A stretch of DNA of 7,408 bases from JBDTRY01 sp039931435. Lineage in GTDB: Bacteria > Acidobacteriota > Thermoanaerobaculia > Gp7-AA8. A program made the position numbers and the translations under genes. Below the pieces are notes generated by a model. That model was not told where the DNA came from. It ran no database searches and saw only the letters and a program-made list of their open reading frames with translations. Location: NCBI GenBank assembly GCA_039931435.1, contig JBDTRY010000195.1:1-7408 (forward strand). Reading direction: 5' to 3'. The first letter of the stretch is position 1. Every line of letters starts with the position of its first letter. Below, piece after piece: positions 1 through 5,646 of the stretch.

Positions 1-626
1 GTGGCGAGCGACACGCGGCGCGCGATCTCTTTCCAGTTCCTGGCGCGGACCGCTTCCGGTACCGCGAGCGACCCACCGAGGTTCACGGCGACGGCGCCGG
101 CATCAAGATAGGAATCGATCTGCTCGATGGCCACGGGCCCGCCGGCCAGCATGGGGATGTCCCTGATCGGCTGGCGGACGGTGCGGATGTAATCGGGTCC
201 ACCAACGAGACCGACTGGATAGACTTTGATGACGTCAGCGCCCGCCTCCCATGCCGTGACTATTTCCGTGACACTCAGTGCTCCTGCCACGCAGAAAAGA
301 TCGTGCTCTTTGGCATACTCGATGACGGGAATGGCGGTGTGTGGCGAGACAATGATCTGTGCGCCTGCCCGACGCGCGGAAGCAGCGTCGTTGACGGTGC
401 GCACGCTCCCCGCGGCGATAGTGATGGACTTTCCCTCGTACTCCGTGGCCAGCCACTCGATGATTTGAAAGGCATCGGGTGTGGTCAGCGTGATTTCAAG
501 ATTGGCAATGCCCTGTTCCGCATATGTCCGCGCAACCATTCGTGCGTTCTCGGCATCATCCTCACGGACCACTCCGATGATGACGTGGTGCCGGACGCTG
601 GCGAAAATCTGTTCTTTCCTGGACAT
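1..626 (-). CDS. KDPG/KHG aldolase family protein (Eda-like), 3' end cut by the window edge
   Basis: This is a class I (Schiff-base) aldolase of the 2-dehydro-3-deoxy-phosphogluconate / 4-hydroxy-2-oxoglutarate family. Such enzymes are cytoplasmic and cleave 2-keto-3-deoxy sugar acids to pyruvate plus an aldehyde. About 208 residues are visible; the family is usually 205-215, so only the last few are missing. Landmarks are EITLTTP (47-50 region, Glu44 as catalytic acid/base), AAGSV (71-75), SPH (94-96), the lysine motif VIKVYP (Lys134 as Schiff-base residue), and a phosphate-binding-like end with AGG (161-163) and NLGGSL (182-187). Several positions differ from the E. coli Eda pattern: GAGT reads AAGS, PTGG reads LAGG, and the Arg after the catalytic Glu is missing. 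The exact substrate is therefore open; KDPG, KDPGal and other keto-acids are all possible. The ATG lies 45 bases after the stop of the AraC-type regulator on the same strand. No convincing Shine-Dalgarno precedes it (the upstream sequence is pyrimidine-rich), so co-transcription with the regulator is likely but the way translation starts is unclear. Confidence 0.87.
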   Translation of the reverse strand, partial: MSRKEQIFASVRHHVIIGVVREDDAENARMVARTYAEQGIANLEITLTTPDAFQIIEWLATEYEGKSITIAAGSVRTVNDAASARRAGAQIIVSPHTAIPVIEYAKEHDLFCVAGALSVTEIVTAWEAGADVIKVYPVGLVGGPDYIRTVRQPIRDIPMLAGGPVAIEQIDSYLDAGAVAVNLGGSLAVPEAVRARNWKEIARRVSLA

Positions 627-671
627 GCAGGGGAGGGTAGCACGGTTGGTCAGGAGTTGAGCGAGGGTGCG

Positions 672-1475
672 TCAGGTTCGTGAGGCGGTTCGCGAATCCG
701 AGGCTCGGGCGCGAAATGCCGACGGCGTCAGGCCCATCTGCCTTTTGAAGGCCCTGCAGAAATGGCTCTGGTCGGCAAAACCCGAGCTCAATGCAACCTC
801 GGCCAGGCCCATGTCGCTTGCGAGCAAAGCCTCACGCGCAAACTCGACACGAAGATGCTGCACATGCTGGCCAACGGTCTGGCCGAAACGGCGTTTGTAC
901 TCGCGCGCGAGATGGGATGGATTCACGCCCGCCGCTCTGGCGATAGTTCGCAGCGACCACGGGCCGCGAAATCCGTTGCGGATATGCTCGAGAGCATGCT
1001 TCAGCCACGGCGGTTCGCTTTCCAGGCGCTCTCGCGGTGAGACCAGTTCGCGCAGAAGTTCCTCGAGAATTGATTTCGCTGCCGCGGTATCTCGGCCGTA
1101 GAAGGCTCGTTCGAGCGGGCTGGCCAGCGCTGCAACCGCCGTCGAGGAGAGGTCCCGCGACCGATTCATCGAATCTCGAATGGATGAATCAAAATTTGCG
1201 GGTGCCGATGTGATCTCGATGTTCAGCCGCACGGCTCCGTGGCCACCGAAGTCGTTGGTATGACGCACTCCCTGGGCATGGTAGAGGAGAGATCCGGCCC
1301 CCGATTGGCGGAAGCGTCCGCCCGTGCGCTCGCCAATTTCGCCGTCGATGACAAAACAGAAGTAGGGGTGTGCGTGAGTGTGGCGCTCCAGTACTTCATG
1401 GGAACTGTTGCCGATCAGCGTCATCACGAACGCGGGAGTATGTAGCCTGGCCAGAGTGGGCCGGCAATCGTACAT
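672..1475 (-). CDS. AraC-family transcriptional regulator
   Basis: This is a cytoplasmic DNA-binding regulator with an N-terminal effector domain and a C-terminal double helix-turn-helix. From the start chosen here it has 267 residues, normal for the family. Residues about 25-90 look like a cupin-type sensor: the HTHAHPYFCFVIDGEIGER stretch, then GSLLYHAQGVRH. Residues 173-199 form the first HTH (SLRTIARAAGVNPSHLAREY). Residues 222-255 form the second, with the family signature GFADQSHFCRAFKRQMG then LTPSAFR. The ATG at 1475 is preferred because GAGG (1484-1481) sits five bases upstream. An in-frame ATG at 1496 would add seven residues but has only a poor ribosome-binding site. The gene is followed after 45 bases by an Eda-like aldolase, so its effector may be a sugar acid or keto-acid and that aldolase a target. 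This is inferred from position only. It is divergent from the lipoprotein gene and could also act on that promoter. Confidence 0.93.
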   Translation of the reverse strand: MYDCRPTLARLHTPAFVMTLIGNSSHEVLERHTHAHPYFCFVIDGEIGERTGGRFRQSGAGSLLYHAQGVRHTNDFGGHGAVRLNIEITSAPANFDSSIRDSMNRSRDLSSTAVAALASPLERAFYGRDTAAAKSILEELLRELVSPRERLESEPPWLKHALEHIRNGFRGPWSLRTIARAAGVNPSHLAREYKRRFGQTVGQHVQHLRVEFAREALLASDMGLAEVALSSGFADQSHFCRAFKRQMGLTPSAFRARASDSRTASRT

Positions 1476-1480
1476 TCTTA

Positions 1481-1484
1481 CCTC
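1481..1484 (-). promoter_or_regulatory. Ribosome-binding site deciding the AraC-type regulator start
   Basis: Reading the minus strand, GAGG is followed by TAAGA and then ATG (1475-1473). The five-base spacing is good. The competing in-frame ATG at 1496 is preceded by GAAACGGGAC, which is a weak match, so the shorter protein is favoured. Confidence 0.6.
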
Positions 1485-1534
1485 GTCACTCTGCACGTCC
1501 CGTTTCTACGGCCCGTCCACGGCCGGGTTGCGTC

Positions 1535-1548
1535 ACATTGGCAAATGT
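1535..1548. promoter_or_regulatory. Candidate operator palindrome
   Basis: The sequence ACATTGGCAAATGT has perfect 5-base arms (ACATT/AATGT) around GGCA. It lies 60 bases upstream of the regulator start and 170 bases upstream of the lipoprotein start. A position between divergent genes suits an operator. AraC-type proteins usually bind direct repeats, however, so it may serve another factor or be chance. Confidence 0.25.
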
Positions 1549-1667
1549 CGTTCAAGACCACAGCCGGCCCCTGCGTTAACTTGGGTCAGAGCTGGCGCGC
1601 TGCGAGCCCGGGGGCCTCACGAGATTTTCCGATTCACTCGTGGTCGCAACGTTGATTCGCTCGACTT

Positions 1668-1714
1668 CCGGGGCGGCGCCAGTTCTTCGACATCGCCTGA
1701 AGAAGGGTCATGAA
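1668..1714 (+). repeat. Copy A of a 47-base intergenic direct repeat
   Basis: This stretch matches 3275-3321 at 40 of 47 positions by manual alignment without gaps. It begins CCGGGGCGGCGC and ends AAGGGTCATGAA. Its 3' part carries the purine-rich AGAAGGG (1701-1707) that serves as ribosome-binding site of the lipoprotein gene starting at 1718. This copy also contains TTCTTC (1683-1688) and GAAGAA (1699-1704), a perfect 6-base inverted repeat with a 10-base loop. The other copy does not keep that pairing. Confidence 0.7.
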
Positions 1715-1717
1715 GCC

Positions 1718-3211
1718 ATGAGAAATCTCGTCGTTATATCCGCCTTCGCGCTTTGCCTGTCGCTATCAGGTTGCGGCAGCAAAGAAGCAAAATTTTCCGA
1801 TCGTGACCGGTCCCAGGCCATCACGGCATTGGCCGATTCGGTGTTGGCCAAGCGAGGCGTTCCCGGTATCGCCATTGCTGTCATCCGCGACGGCAAGCTG
1901 TTCCAGAAGCTCACGGTTGGCTCTTCCAACCTCGCGACGGGCGAAAAGGTTTCGGGTTCGACTCCGTTCCAATTGGCATCGACAACCAAAATATTCGGGT
2001 CGACGGCAGTGATGCTTCTCGTGGCCGACGGCAAAGTCCACCTCGAGAACCCTGTTGGCGATTATCTCGACGGGCTTCCCTCTGCCTGGCGTAGCGTCAC
2101 GATTCGCCAGCTCCTTTCGCATACGTCCGGCCTGCCAGACATCACTACCGCGACAGGAGAAGTCGATCTTGTGGCAGCCGATTGGGAGAGCGCTCTGCCC
2201 ATCATCGCGGAGGAGCCGTTCCAGTTTCGGCCCGGTCACGGCTGGGCTTACACGCAGACCAACTATGCGCTCTTGCTGCGCTTGATCGAACGGGTTTCCG
2301 GCAAGACATTCGAGAGCTTTCTGGAAGAGCGTCTGTTTCAGCCGCTGGGCATGCGCAATACCTTCTTTCCAGGCCCGCAACGGCGGTGCGCGGTCAATTA
2401 TCGGCGGGAGCAGGACGGGCGGATAACCGTGCGATCGAACCTGACGTTCCCGCACTATGTCCATGCCGCGGGCGGCCTTTGCTCCAGTCTGGACGATCTG
2501 GTGGCATGGAGTCGGGCGCTCGACTCAGGGAAGATCATGCCCAGCGAGCTTGCTCTACAGGCCTGGTCACCGACCAGGCTTGCCGACGGCTCTAACGCGC
2601 AGGTCAGCCCCGTCATCAGTTATGGGCTTGGCTGGGCGATTGGCACGACGCCAGGACATCGTTGGGCGGGACACTCCGGAGGCAATTCGACTGCCTTCCG
2701 GCGGTATCTGGATGAGCGTATGACGATCATCATGCTCCATAACGGCGCGAGCGATCCCGATGCCATCATCAGTTCGGTGGCTCGTTTCATGGTGCAGACA
2801 ACGTCTGCAGATGGCGCGCAGGTGGGACTGTGGGATGCAGCGGGCGACGGCAACCTGGCGGCCGCGGAAGCGGCACTGCAGGCCGGCGCCAAGGTCAACG
2901 AGCTGGATACGCGGTCCAGCCGCAACGGCCGCTATGCGCTCAACTGGGCCGCGATCAACAACCATCCCGACATCATCGAGGTTCTGTTGAAACACGGTGC
3001 CGCGATCAACGCTCAGAACCTGACAGGCTTTACTGCTTTGCATCACGCGGCGGAATCCGGTTCGGCCGCGGCGGCGCAGGCCCTGCTGGACGCGGGAGCT
3101 GATCCATCCCTTCGCAGTGCCAGTGGAGAAACCCCATCCGACGTGGCCCGCCGACACGGGAATACGGCGGTCGCTCAGATCATCGACAAAGCGGTTGGGA
3201 AAGCCAGGTGA
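1718..3211 (+). CDS. Lipoprotein with serine beta-lactamase/esterase-like domain and C-terminal ankyrin repeats
   Basis: The 497-residue protein starts with a lipoprotein signal peptide: MRNL, a hydrophobic stretch, then lipobox LSGC with Cys19. It should be exported and lipid-anchored in the envelope. Residues about 30-360 form a PF00144-type domain (class C beta-lactamase, esterase, D-aminopeptidase). They show the nucleophile motif STTK (Ser88, Lys91), LLSHTSGLPD (132-141), Tyr178 in YTQTNY, and HSGGN (319-323) in place of KTG. The usual YxN reads YTQ. Residues about 369-495 form about four ankyrin repeats; NWAAINNHPDIIEVLLKHGA and TALHHAAESG are typical pieces. The family includes lactamases, esterases and peptidases, so the substrate cannot be named; a hydrolase acting on envelope material is most likely. 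An upstream in-frame ATG at 1640 was rejected because it would bury the signal peptide behind 26 extra residues. AGAAGGG at 1701-1707 supports 1718, though its spacing of about 10 bases is long. The gene ends 172 bases before the methyltransferase and no strong terminator follows it. Confidence 0.9.
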   Translation: MRNLVVISAFALCLSLSGCGSKEAKFSDRDRSQAITALADSVLAKRGVPGIAIAVIRDGKLFQKLTVGSSNLATGEKVSGSTPFQLASTTKIFGSTAVMLLVADGKVHLENPVGDYLDGLPSAWRSVTIRQLLSHTSGLPDITTATGEVDLVAADWESALPIIAEEPFQFRPGHGWAYTQTNYALLLRLIERVSGKTFESFLEERLFQPLGMRNTFFPGPQRRCAVNYRREQDGRITVRSNLTFPHYVHAAGGLCSSLDDLVAWSRALDSGKIMPSELALQAWSPTRLADGSNAQVSPVISYGLGWAIGTTPGHRWAGHSGGNSTAFRRYLDERMTIIMLHNGASDPDAIISSVARFMVQTTSADGAQVGLWDAAGDGNLAAAEAALQAGAKVNELDTRSSRNGRYALNWAAINNHPDIIEVLLKHGAAINAQNLTGFTALHHAAESGSAAAAQALLDAGADPSLRSASGETPSDVARRHGNTAVAQIIDKAVGKAR

Positions 3212-3244
3212 CTGCCAACACGGGCTCGGCGCGCTAGCGGCTGC

Positions 3245-3265
3245 GTTCAGCGTGCTTTGCTGAGC
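3245..3265 (+). other. Small hairpin after the lipoprotein gene, weak terminator candidate
   Basis: GTTCAGC (3245-3251) can pair with GCTGAGC (3259-3265) through six Watson-Crick pairs and one G-U pair, leaving a 7-base loop. No U-tract follows, so it is not a classical intrinsic terminator. A short palindrome, CGCTAGCG, lies just upstream at 3232-3239. Read-through into the bacillithiol operon is possible. Confidence 0.25.
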
Positions 3266-3274
3266 TGCAAAATC

Positions 3275-3321
3275 CCGGGGCGGCGCGAGTTCCTGGTCGC
3301 CGCCTGAACAAGGGTCATGAA
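3275..3321 (+). repeat. Copy B of the 47-base intergenic direct repeat
   Basis: This copy is 40/47 identical to 1668-1714, with substitutions only. It begins 63 bases after the lipoprotein stop. Its AAGGG (3310-3314) lies six bases before an ATG at 3321 that opens a possible 20-codon leader ORF. In both copies the element therefore supplies a ribosome-binding-site-like sequence to what follows. The sequences flanking the two copies are not obviously related. Confidence 0.7.
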
Positions 3322-3383
3322 TGGAGGAAGGGAGGGCAGGCCGGAAGTCAATCTCCTGTACGATATCGCCGCTTGGAGATTGA
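3321..3383 (+). CDS. Possible 20-codon leader ORF ahead of the methyltransferase
   Basis: An ATG at 3321, with AAGGG six bases upstream, opens a 20-codon frame whose TGA stop (3381-3383) directly abuts the TTG start of the methyltransferase. The peptide begins MEEGRAGRK and then SISCTISPLGD. It has no recognisable domain. The frame passes through both arms of the hairpin at 3348-3383, and its only Cys codon (TGT, 3357-3359) is the first codon after the left arm. If translated, ribosomes would melt the hairpin and could couple to the downstream start. It is short enough to be a chance ORF. An overlapping 27-codon frame from ATG 3317 to a stop at 3398-3400 also exists but has a worse ribosome-binding-site spacing. 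Confidence 0.3.
   Translation: MEEGRAGRKSISCTISPLGD
3348..3383 (+). promoter_or_regulatory. Hairpin hiding the methyltransferase ribosome-binding site
   Basis: TCAATCTCC (3348-3356) is perfectly complementary to GGAGATTGA (3375-3383), a 9-bp stem with an 18-base loop. The right arm contains the Shine-Dalgarno GGAG (3375-3378) and ends on the base before the TTG start (3384). A second register is possible: GTCAATC (3347-3353) with GATTGAC (3382-3388), which would instead cover the start codon and free the GGAG. The loop includes the self-complementary CGATATCG (3361-3368). The arrangement suits translational control of the operon's first gene. No known riboswitch class is recognised. Confidence 0.5.
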
Positions 3384-4094
3384 TTGACCTGGTACCGTGA
3401 ATGGTTCGGCGAAGAGTACCTCGACCTCTACTCCTACCGTGACGAGGAGGAAGCCCGGCGGCAGGTCGCATTCTTTGAGGAGCGCTTCGGTCCGATCTCG
3501 GGCGTGTCCCTCGATCTTGCCTGCGGCACGGGGCGGCACATCCAGGAACTGGTGGCCAAAAATTACCGTTTCGTCGGTTCCGACCTTTCCTACGTCCTGC
3601 TCCGTTCCGGACTCCGCGAGTATGGAGGAATGGACGTCGTGCGCGCGGATATGCGCGATATGCCATTCCGAGACGGGTCGTTCGCTGCCCTGGTGAATTT
3701 CTTTACCAGCTTCGGATATTTTTCGGAGGAAGAAGATAATCTGCGAGTGGTGCGCGAAATGTCGCGAGTGCTTCGTAGAGGAGCTCCGTTTCTATTCGAT
3801 TACATGAACGTGTCCCGCGAGATCAAGATGCTCGTGCCGCGGGAGGTGCGTGAGACAGAGTCGGGCCAGGCCCATATTCAGCGGTGGTTCGACCCTGCTG
3901 AGCGTTCGATCAACAAGCGGATTTCCATCGGCGGCAAGAGTTTCCTGGAGCGTGTCCGTGCCTACGATCTCGATGAGATCTCGGTGATGTTCGCTTCGTC
4001 GAGGTTCAGCATCAGCGACATCTTCGGCGACTTCGACGGCAACCCTTACTCGGACGACAGCCGGCGGCTGATCGTCGTCGGCAAAAAGCTATGA
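3384..4094 (+). CDS. Class I SAM-dependent methyltransferase, candidate bacillithiol N-methyltransferase
   Basis: The 236-residue protein has the Rossmann-type methyltransferase fold. Motif I is LDLACGTGRH (43-52), the acidic residue binding the SAM ribose is in VGSDLS (Asp67), motif II/III is ADMRDMPF (88-95), and the C-terminal half carries the FGDFDGNPYSDDSRRLIVVGKK end typical of a small-molecule methyltransferase group. It starts at TTG: an in-frame TGA lies immediately upstream, GGAG (3375-3378) is five bases away, and the conserved-looking WYREWFGEEYLDLY begins at residue 3. Its stop overlaps the bshC start by ATGA, so the two are translationally coupled. Known: green sulfur bacteria N-methylate bacillithiol with a SAM-dependent enzyme, NmbA. 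Inferred: this gene does the same job here, based on operon position and general fold; I could not test orthology. Another small-molecule substrate remains possible. Confidence 0.88.
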   Translation: MTWYREWFGEEYLDLYSYRDEEEARRQVAFFEERFGPISGVSLDLACGTGRHIQELVAKNYRFVGSDLSYVLLRSGLREYGGMDVVRADMRDMPFRDGSFAALVNFFTSFGYFSEEEDNLRVVREMSRVLRRGAPFLFDYMNVSREIKMLVPREVRETESGQAHIQRWFDPAERSINKRISIGGKSFLERVRAYDLDEISVMFASSRFSISDIFGDFDGNPYSDDSRRLIVVGKKL

Positions 4095-5638
4095 CCTCGG
4101 GACACCAGGAACTCCAGACGAGCCTCCGTCTGCCACTGGAGCGCTATCCGGGCATCAACCCCCTGGCCCTGGATCTTGTTCGAGGAGAGGCGCGCGCTGC
4201 ACGATTTTACTCAGCGCGACGTGGAGCGGCGTCCGCGGGAAGCAACCGCTCCGCCGATCGCGGTGCGCTGGCCGCAGCGCTCTCAGTTTCAAATAGCGCC
4301 TGGGGAAATGACGTGGAGAAGGCCCTGCAGCTCTGGGCAACGGGGCAGACCACCACGCTCATTGCCGGACAGCAGGTGGGTTTCGCCGGCGGTCCGCTCC
4401 TCGTCCTGGACAAGATCGCCTCTCTGCTGCGCTGCAGATCGGACCTCGCGGCGAAGGGAAAGGCCGCTACGGCATTCTTCTGGATGGCCACGGAAGACCA
4501 CGACTTCGCGGAGGTGGCGCAATTTGCCTTGAGTGGATTGGAGGGGGTGCGCAGATTCGAGTCCACGCAGCGCGTTCCTCTACGGCACGTCGTCGGTTCA
4601 CTGCCGGTGCCGGCGGACTTGCGAGCGTTGCTGCTTGAGGTCCTCGACGTGCGCAGCGCGGACTGGCTTGGCGAGGGGATCAATCTTCGCGATTCATTCG
4701 CCCGGCTGCTGTCGGAAGTGTTCGCCGGCGATGAGCTGATTCTTGTCGATTCGCTTCAACCGGAGTTACGTGCCGGGGGCCGCGACCTCTTTCGATCCAT
4801 TATTTCGAAACGGGATGTCATCAACACGGCGATTGCCTCACGCTCCGAAGAAATTCGACAGGCCGGGTATACACCGCAGGTATCTCCCGGTGAAGACGGG
4901 GAGTACACGCTGCTTTATCTCATCAGAGAAGGCATCCGCCATCCTCTGCGTACGGAGAACGAATCGGAAGTGGCGGCGGCTATCGAGAACGAGCCGGAGT
5001 CGATTTCAACCGCGGCCCTGGCCCGCCCGCTTCTGCAGGATCTGGTTTTCGCTCCCGATGTTTTCATCGGTGGCCCGTCGGAAGTGGCCTATTACGCGCA
5101 GATCACTCCCGTACACGAAATGCTGTCCATTGCCCGGCCCCGTGTGGCATTGCGCGGTCACCTTCTGGTCGCCCCGGCACGCTATCTCCGCTCGGCCCTC
5201 GGTCACGGTCTGCAGCCGGACGAAATTCTGGAACCGCCGGAGATGGTAATTGCGCGGAAGGAGGCCTCCGCAATCGAAACCATGCAGGAGACGATCGACA
5301 AGGCTTCAGTGGAAATCAGGGCCTCACTCGATCGAGTGAAGGCGGAGATACTTGCTTCCGATCGCGGTCTTGAGAAGTCTGTTGCTCGTACCTTGCGGCG
5401 CATCGATTTCCATCTGGCCAGGCTTCGTCAGCGTGGTGAGAGAGCGGCGATACGTCACGACCAGGAGCGTTACCAGGCGTTCGAGAAGTTGCATGGCATG
5501 CTGATGCCCGGCGGTGAGCCGCAGGATCGCCTGGCGGCCTGGCTGCCGTGGTGGTTGAAGTATGGAGATCGGCTCAAACAACAGCTCATTGCAGAGATTC
5601 GGCCCGACAGCGACAGCTTCGTCGTGGCAGGGTTGTGA
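4091..5638 (+). CDS. bshC: Bacillithiol biosynthesis cysteine-adding enzyme BshC
   Basis: BshC catalyses, or is required for, the last step of bacillithiol synthesis in the cytoplasm: joining cysteine to GlcN-malate. At 515 residues it is close to the B. subtilis protein (about 540). Family hallmarks are AGQQVGFAGGPLLVLDKI (92-109) and FFWMATEDHDFAEV (129-142), corresponding to the GQQ.G...GP and FW.A.EDHD signatures. The C-terminal part (about 385-465) is charged and helical, fitting the known coiled-coil, and is followed by a PGG-QDR-YGD ending like the family's C-terminus. The N-terminal region around 45-60 is rich in Ala, Gly and Ser. The ATG overlaps the methyltransferase stop by four bases and has no strong Shine-Dalgarno of its own, as expected for coupled translation. 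The next gene, bshB1, follows after eight bases. Confidence 0.95.
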   Translation: MTSGHQELQTSLRLPLERYPGINPLALDLVRGEARAARFYSARRGAASAGSNRSADRGALAAALSVSNSAWGNDVEKALQLWATGQTTTLIAGQQVGFAGGPLLVLDKIASLLRCRSDLAAKGKAATAFFWMATEDHDFAEVAQFALSGLEGVRRFESTQRVPLRHVVGSLPVPADLRALLLEVLDVRSADWLGEGINLRDSFARLLSEVFAGDELILVDSLQPELRAGGRDLFRSIISKRDVINTAIASRSEEIRQAGYTPQVSPGEDGEYTLLYLIREGIRHPLRTENESEVAAAIENEPESISTAALARPLLQDLVFAPDVFIGGPSEVAYYAQITPVHEMLSIARPRVALRGHLLVAPARYLRSALGHGLQPDEILEPPEMVIARKEASAIETMQETIDKASVEIRASLDRVKAEILASDRGLEKSVARTLRRIDFHLARLRQRGERAAIRHDQERYQAFEKLHGMLMPGGEPQDRLAAWLPWWLKYGDRLKQQLIAEIRPDSDSFVVAGL

Positions 5639-5641
5639 GGA
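5637..5641 (+). promoter_or_regulatory. Ribosome-binding site of bshB1
   Basis: GAGGA overlaps the TGA stop of bshC (5636-5638) and lies five bases before the ATG at 5647. It fixes that start against an in-frame ATG at 5548 inside bshC, which would add 33 unrelated residues. Confidence 0.7.
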
Positions 5642-5646
5642 CAAAG

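Larger units (their letters stand above)
1476..1717. promoter_or_regulatory. Divergent intergenic region between the regulator and lipoprotein genes
   Basis: These roughly 240 bases must hold the promoters for the minus-strand regulator/aldolase pair and the plus-strand lipoprotein gene. I see no convincing sigma70-type -35/-10 pair on either strand, as is common in GC-rich phyla. The region contains a 14-base palindrome (1535-1548) and, at its right end, a 47-base element repeated downstream (1668-1714). I see no RNA gene or convincing small ORF in it. Confidence 0.4.

Noticed and set aside
1640..1717. N-terminal extension of the lipoprotein from ATG 1640
   Set aside because: It would place 26 residues before a clean lipoprotein signal peptide, and the ATG at 1718 has a purine-rich site upstream.
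1766..2464. 232-codon minus-strand frame inside the lipoprotein gene
   Set aside because: Shadow of the coding frame; composition is Arg/Gly-rich with no family signature.
2567..3157. 196-codon minus-strand frame opposite the ankyrin part
   Set aside because: Shadow frame caused by GC-rich repeats; no start-site support.
3245..3309. Integron attC-like site near repeat copy B (GTT...AAC core-like bases, gene bracketed by repeats)
   Set aside because: The core bases occur in the wrong order and do not fit RYYYAAC...GTTRRRY, and no integrase is visible.
1668..3321. Repeats as insertion-sequence ends or target duplications
   Set aside because: The copies are direct, 47 bases long, diverged by about 15%, and enclose no transposase.
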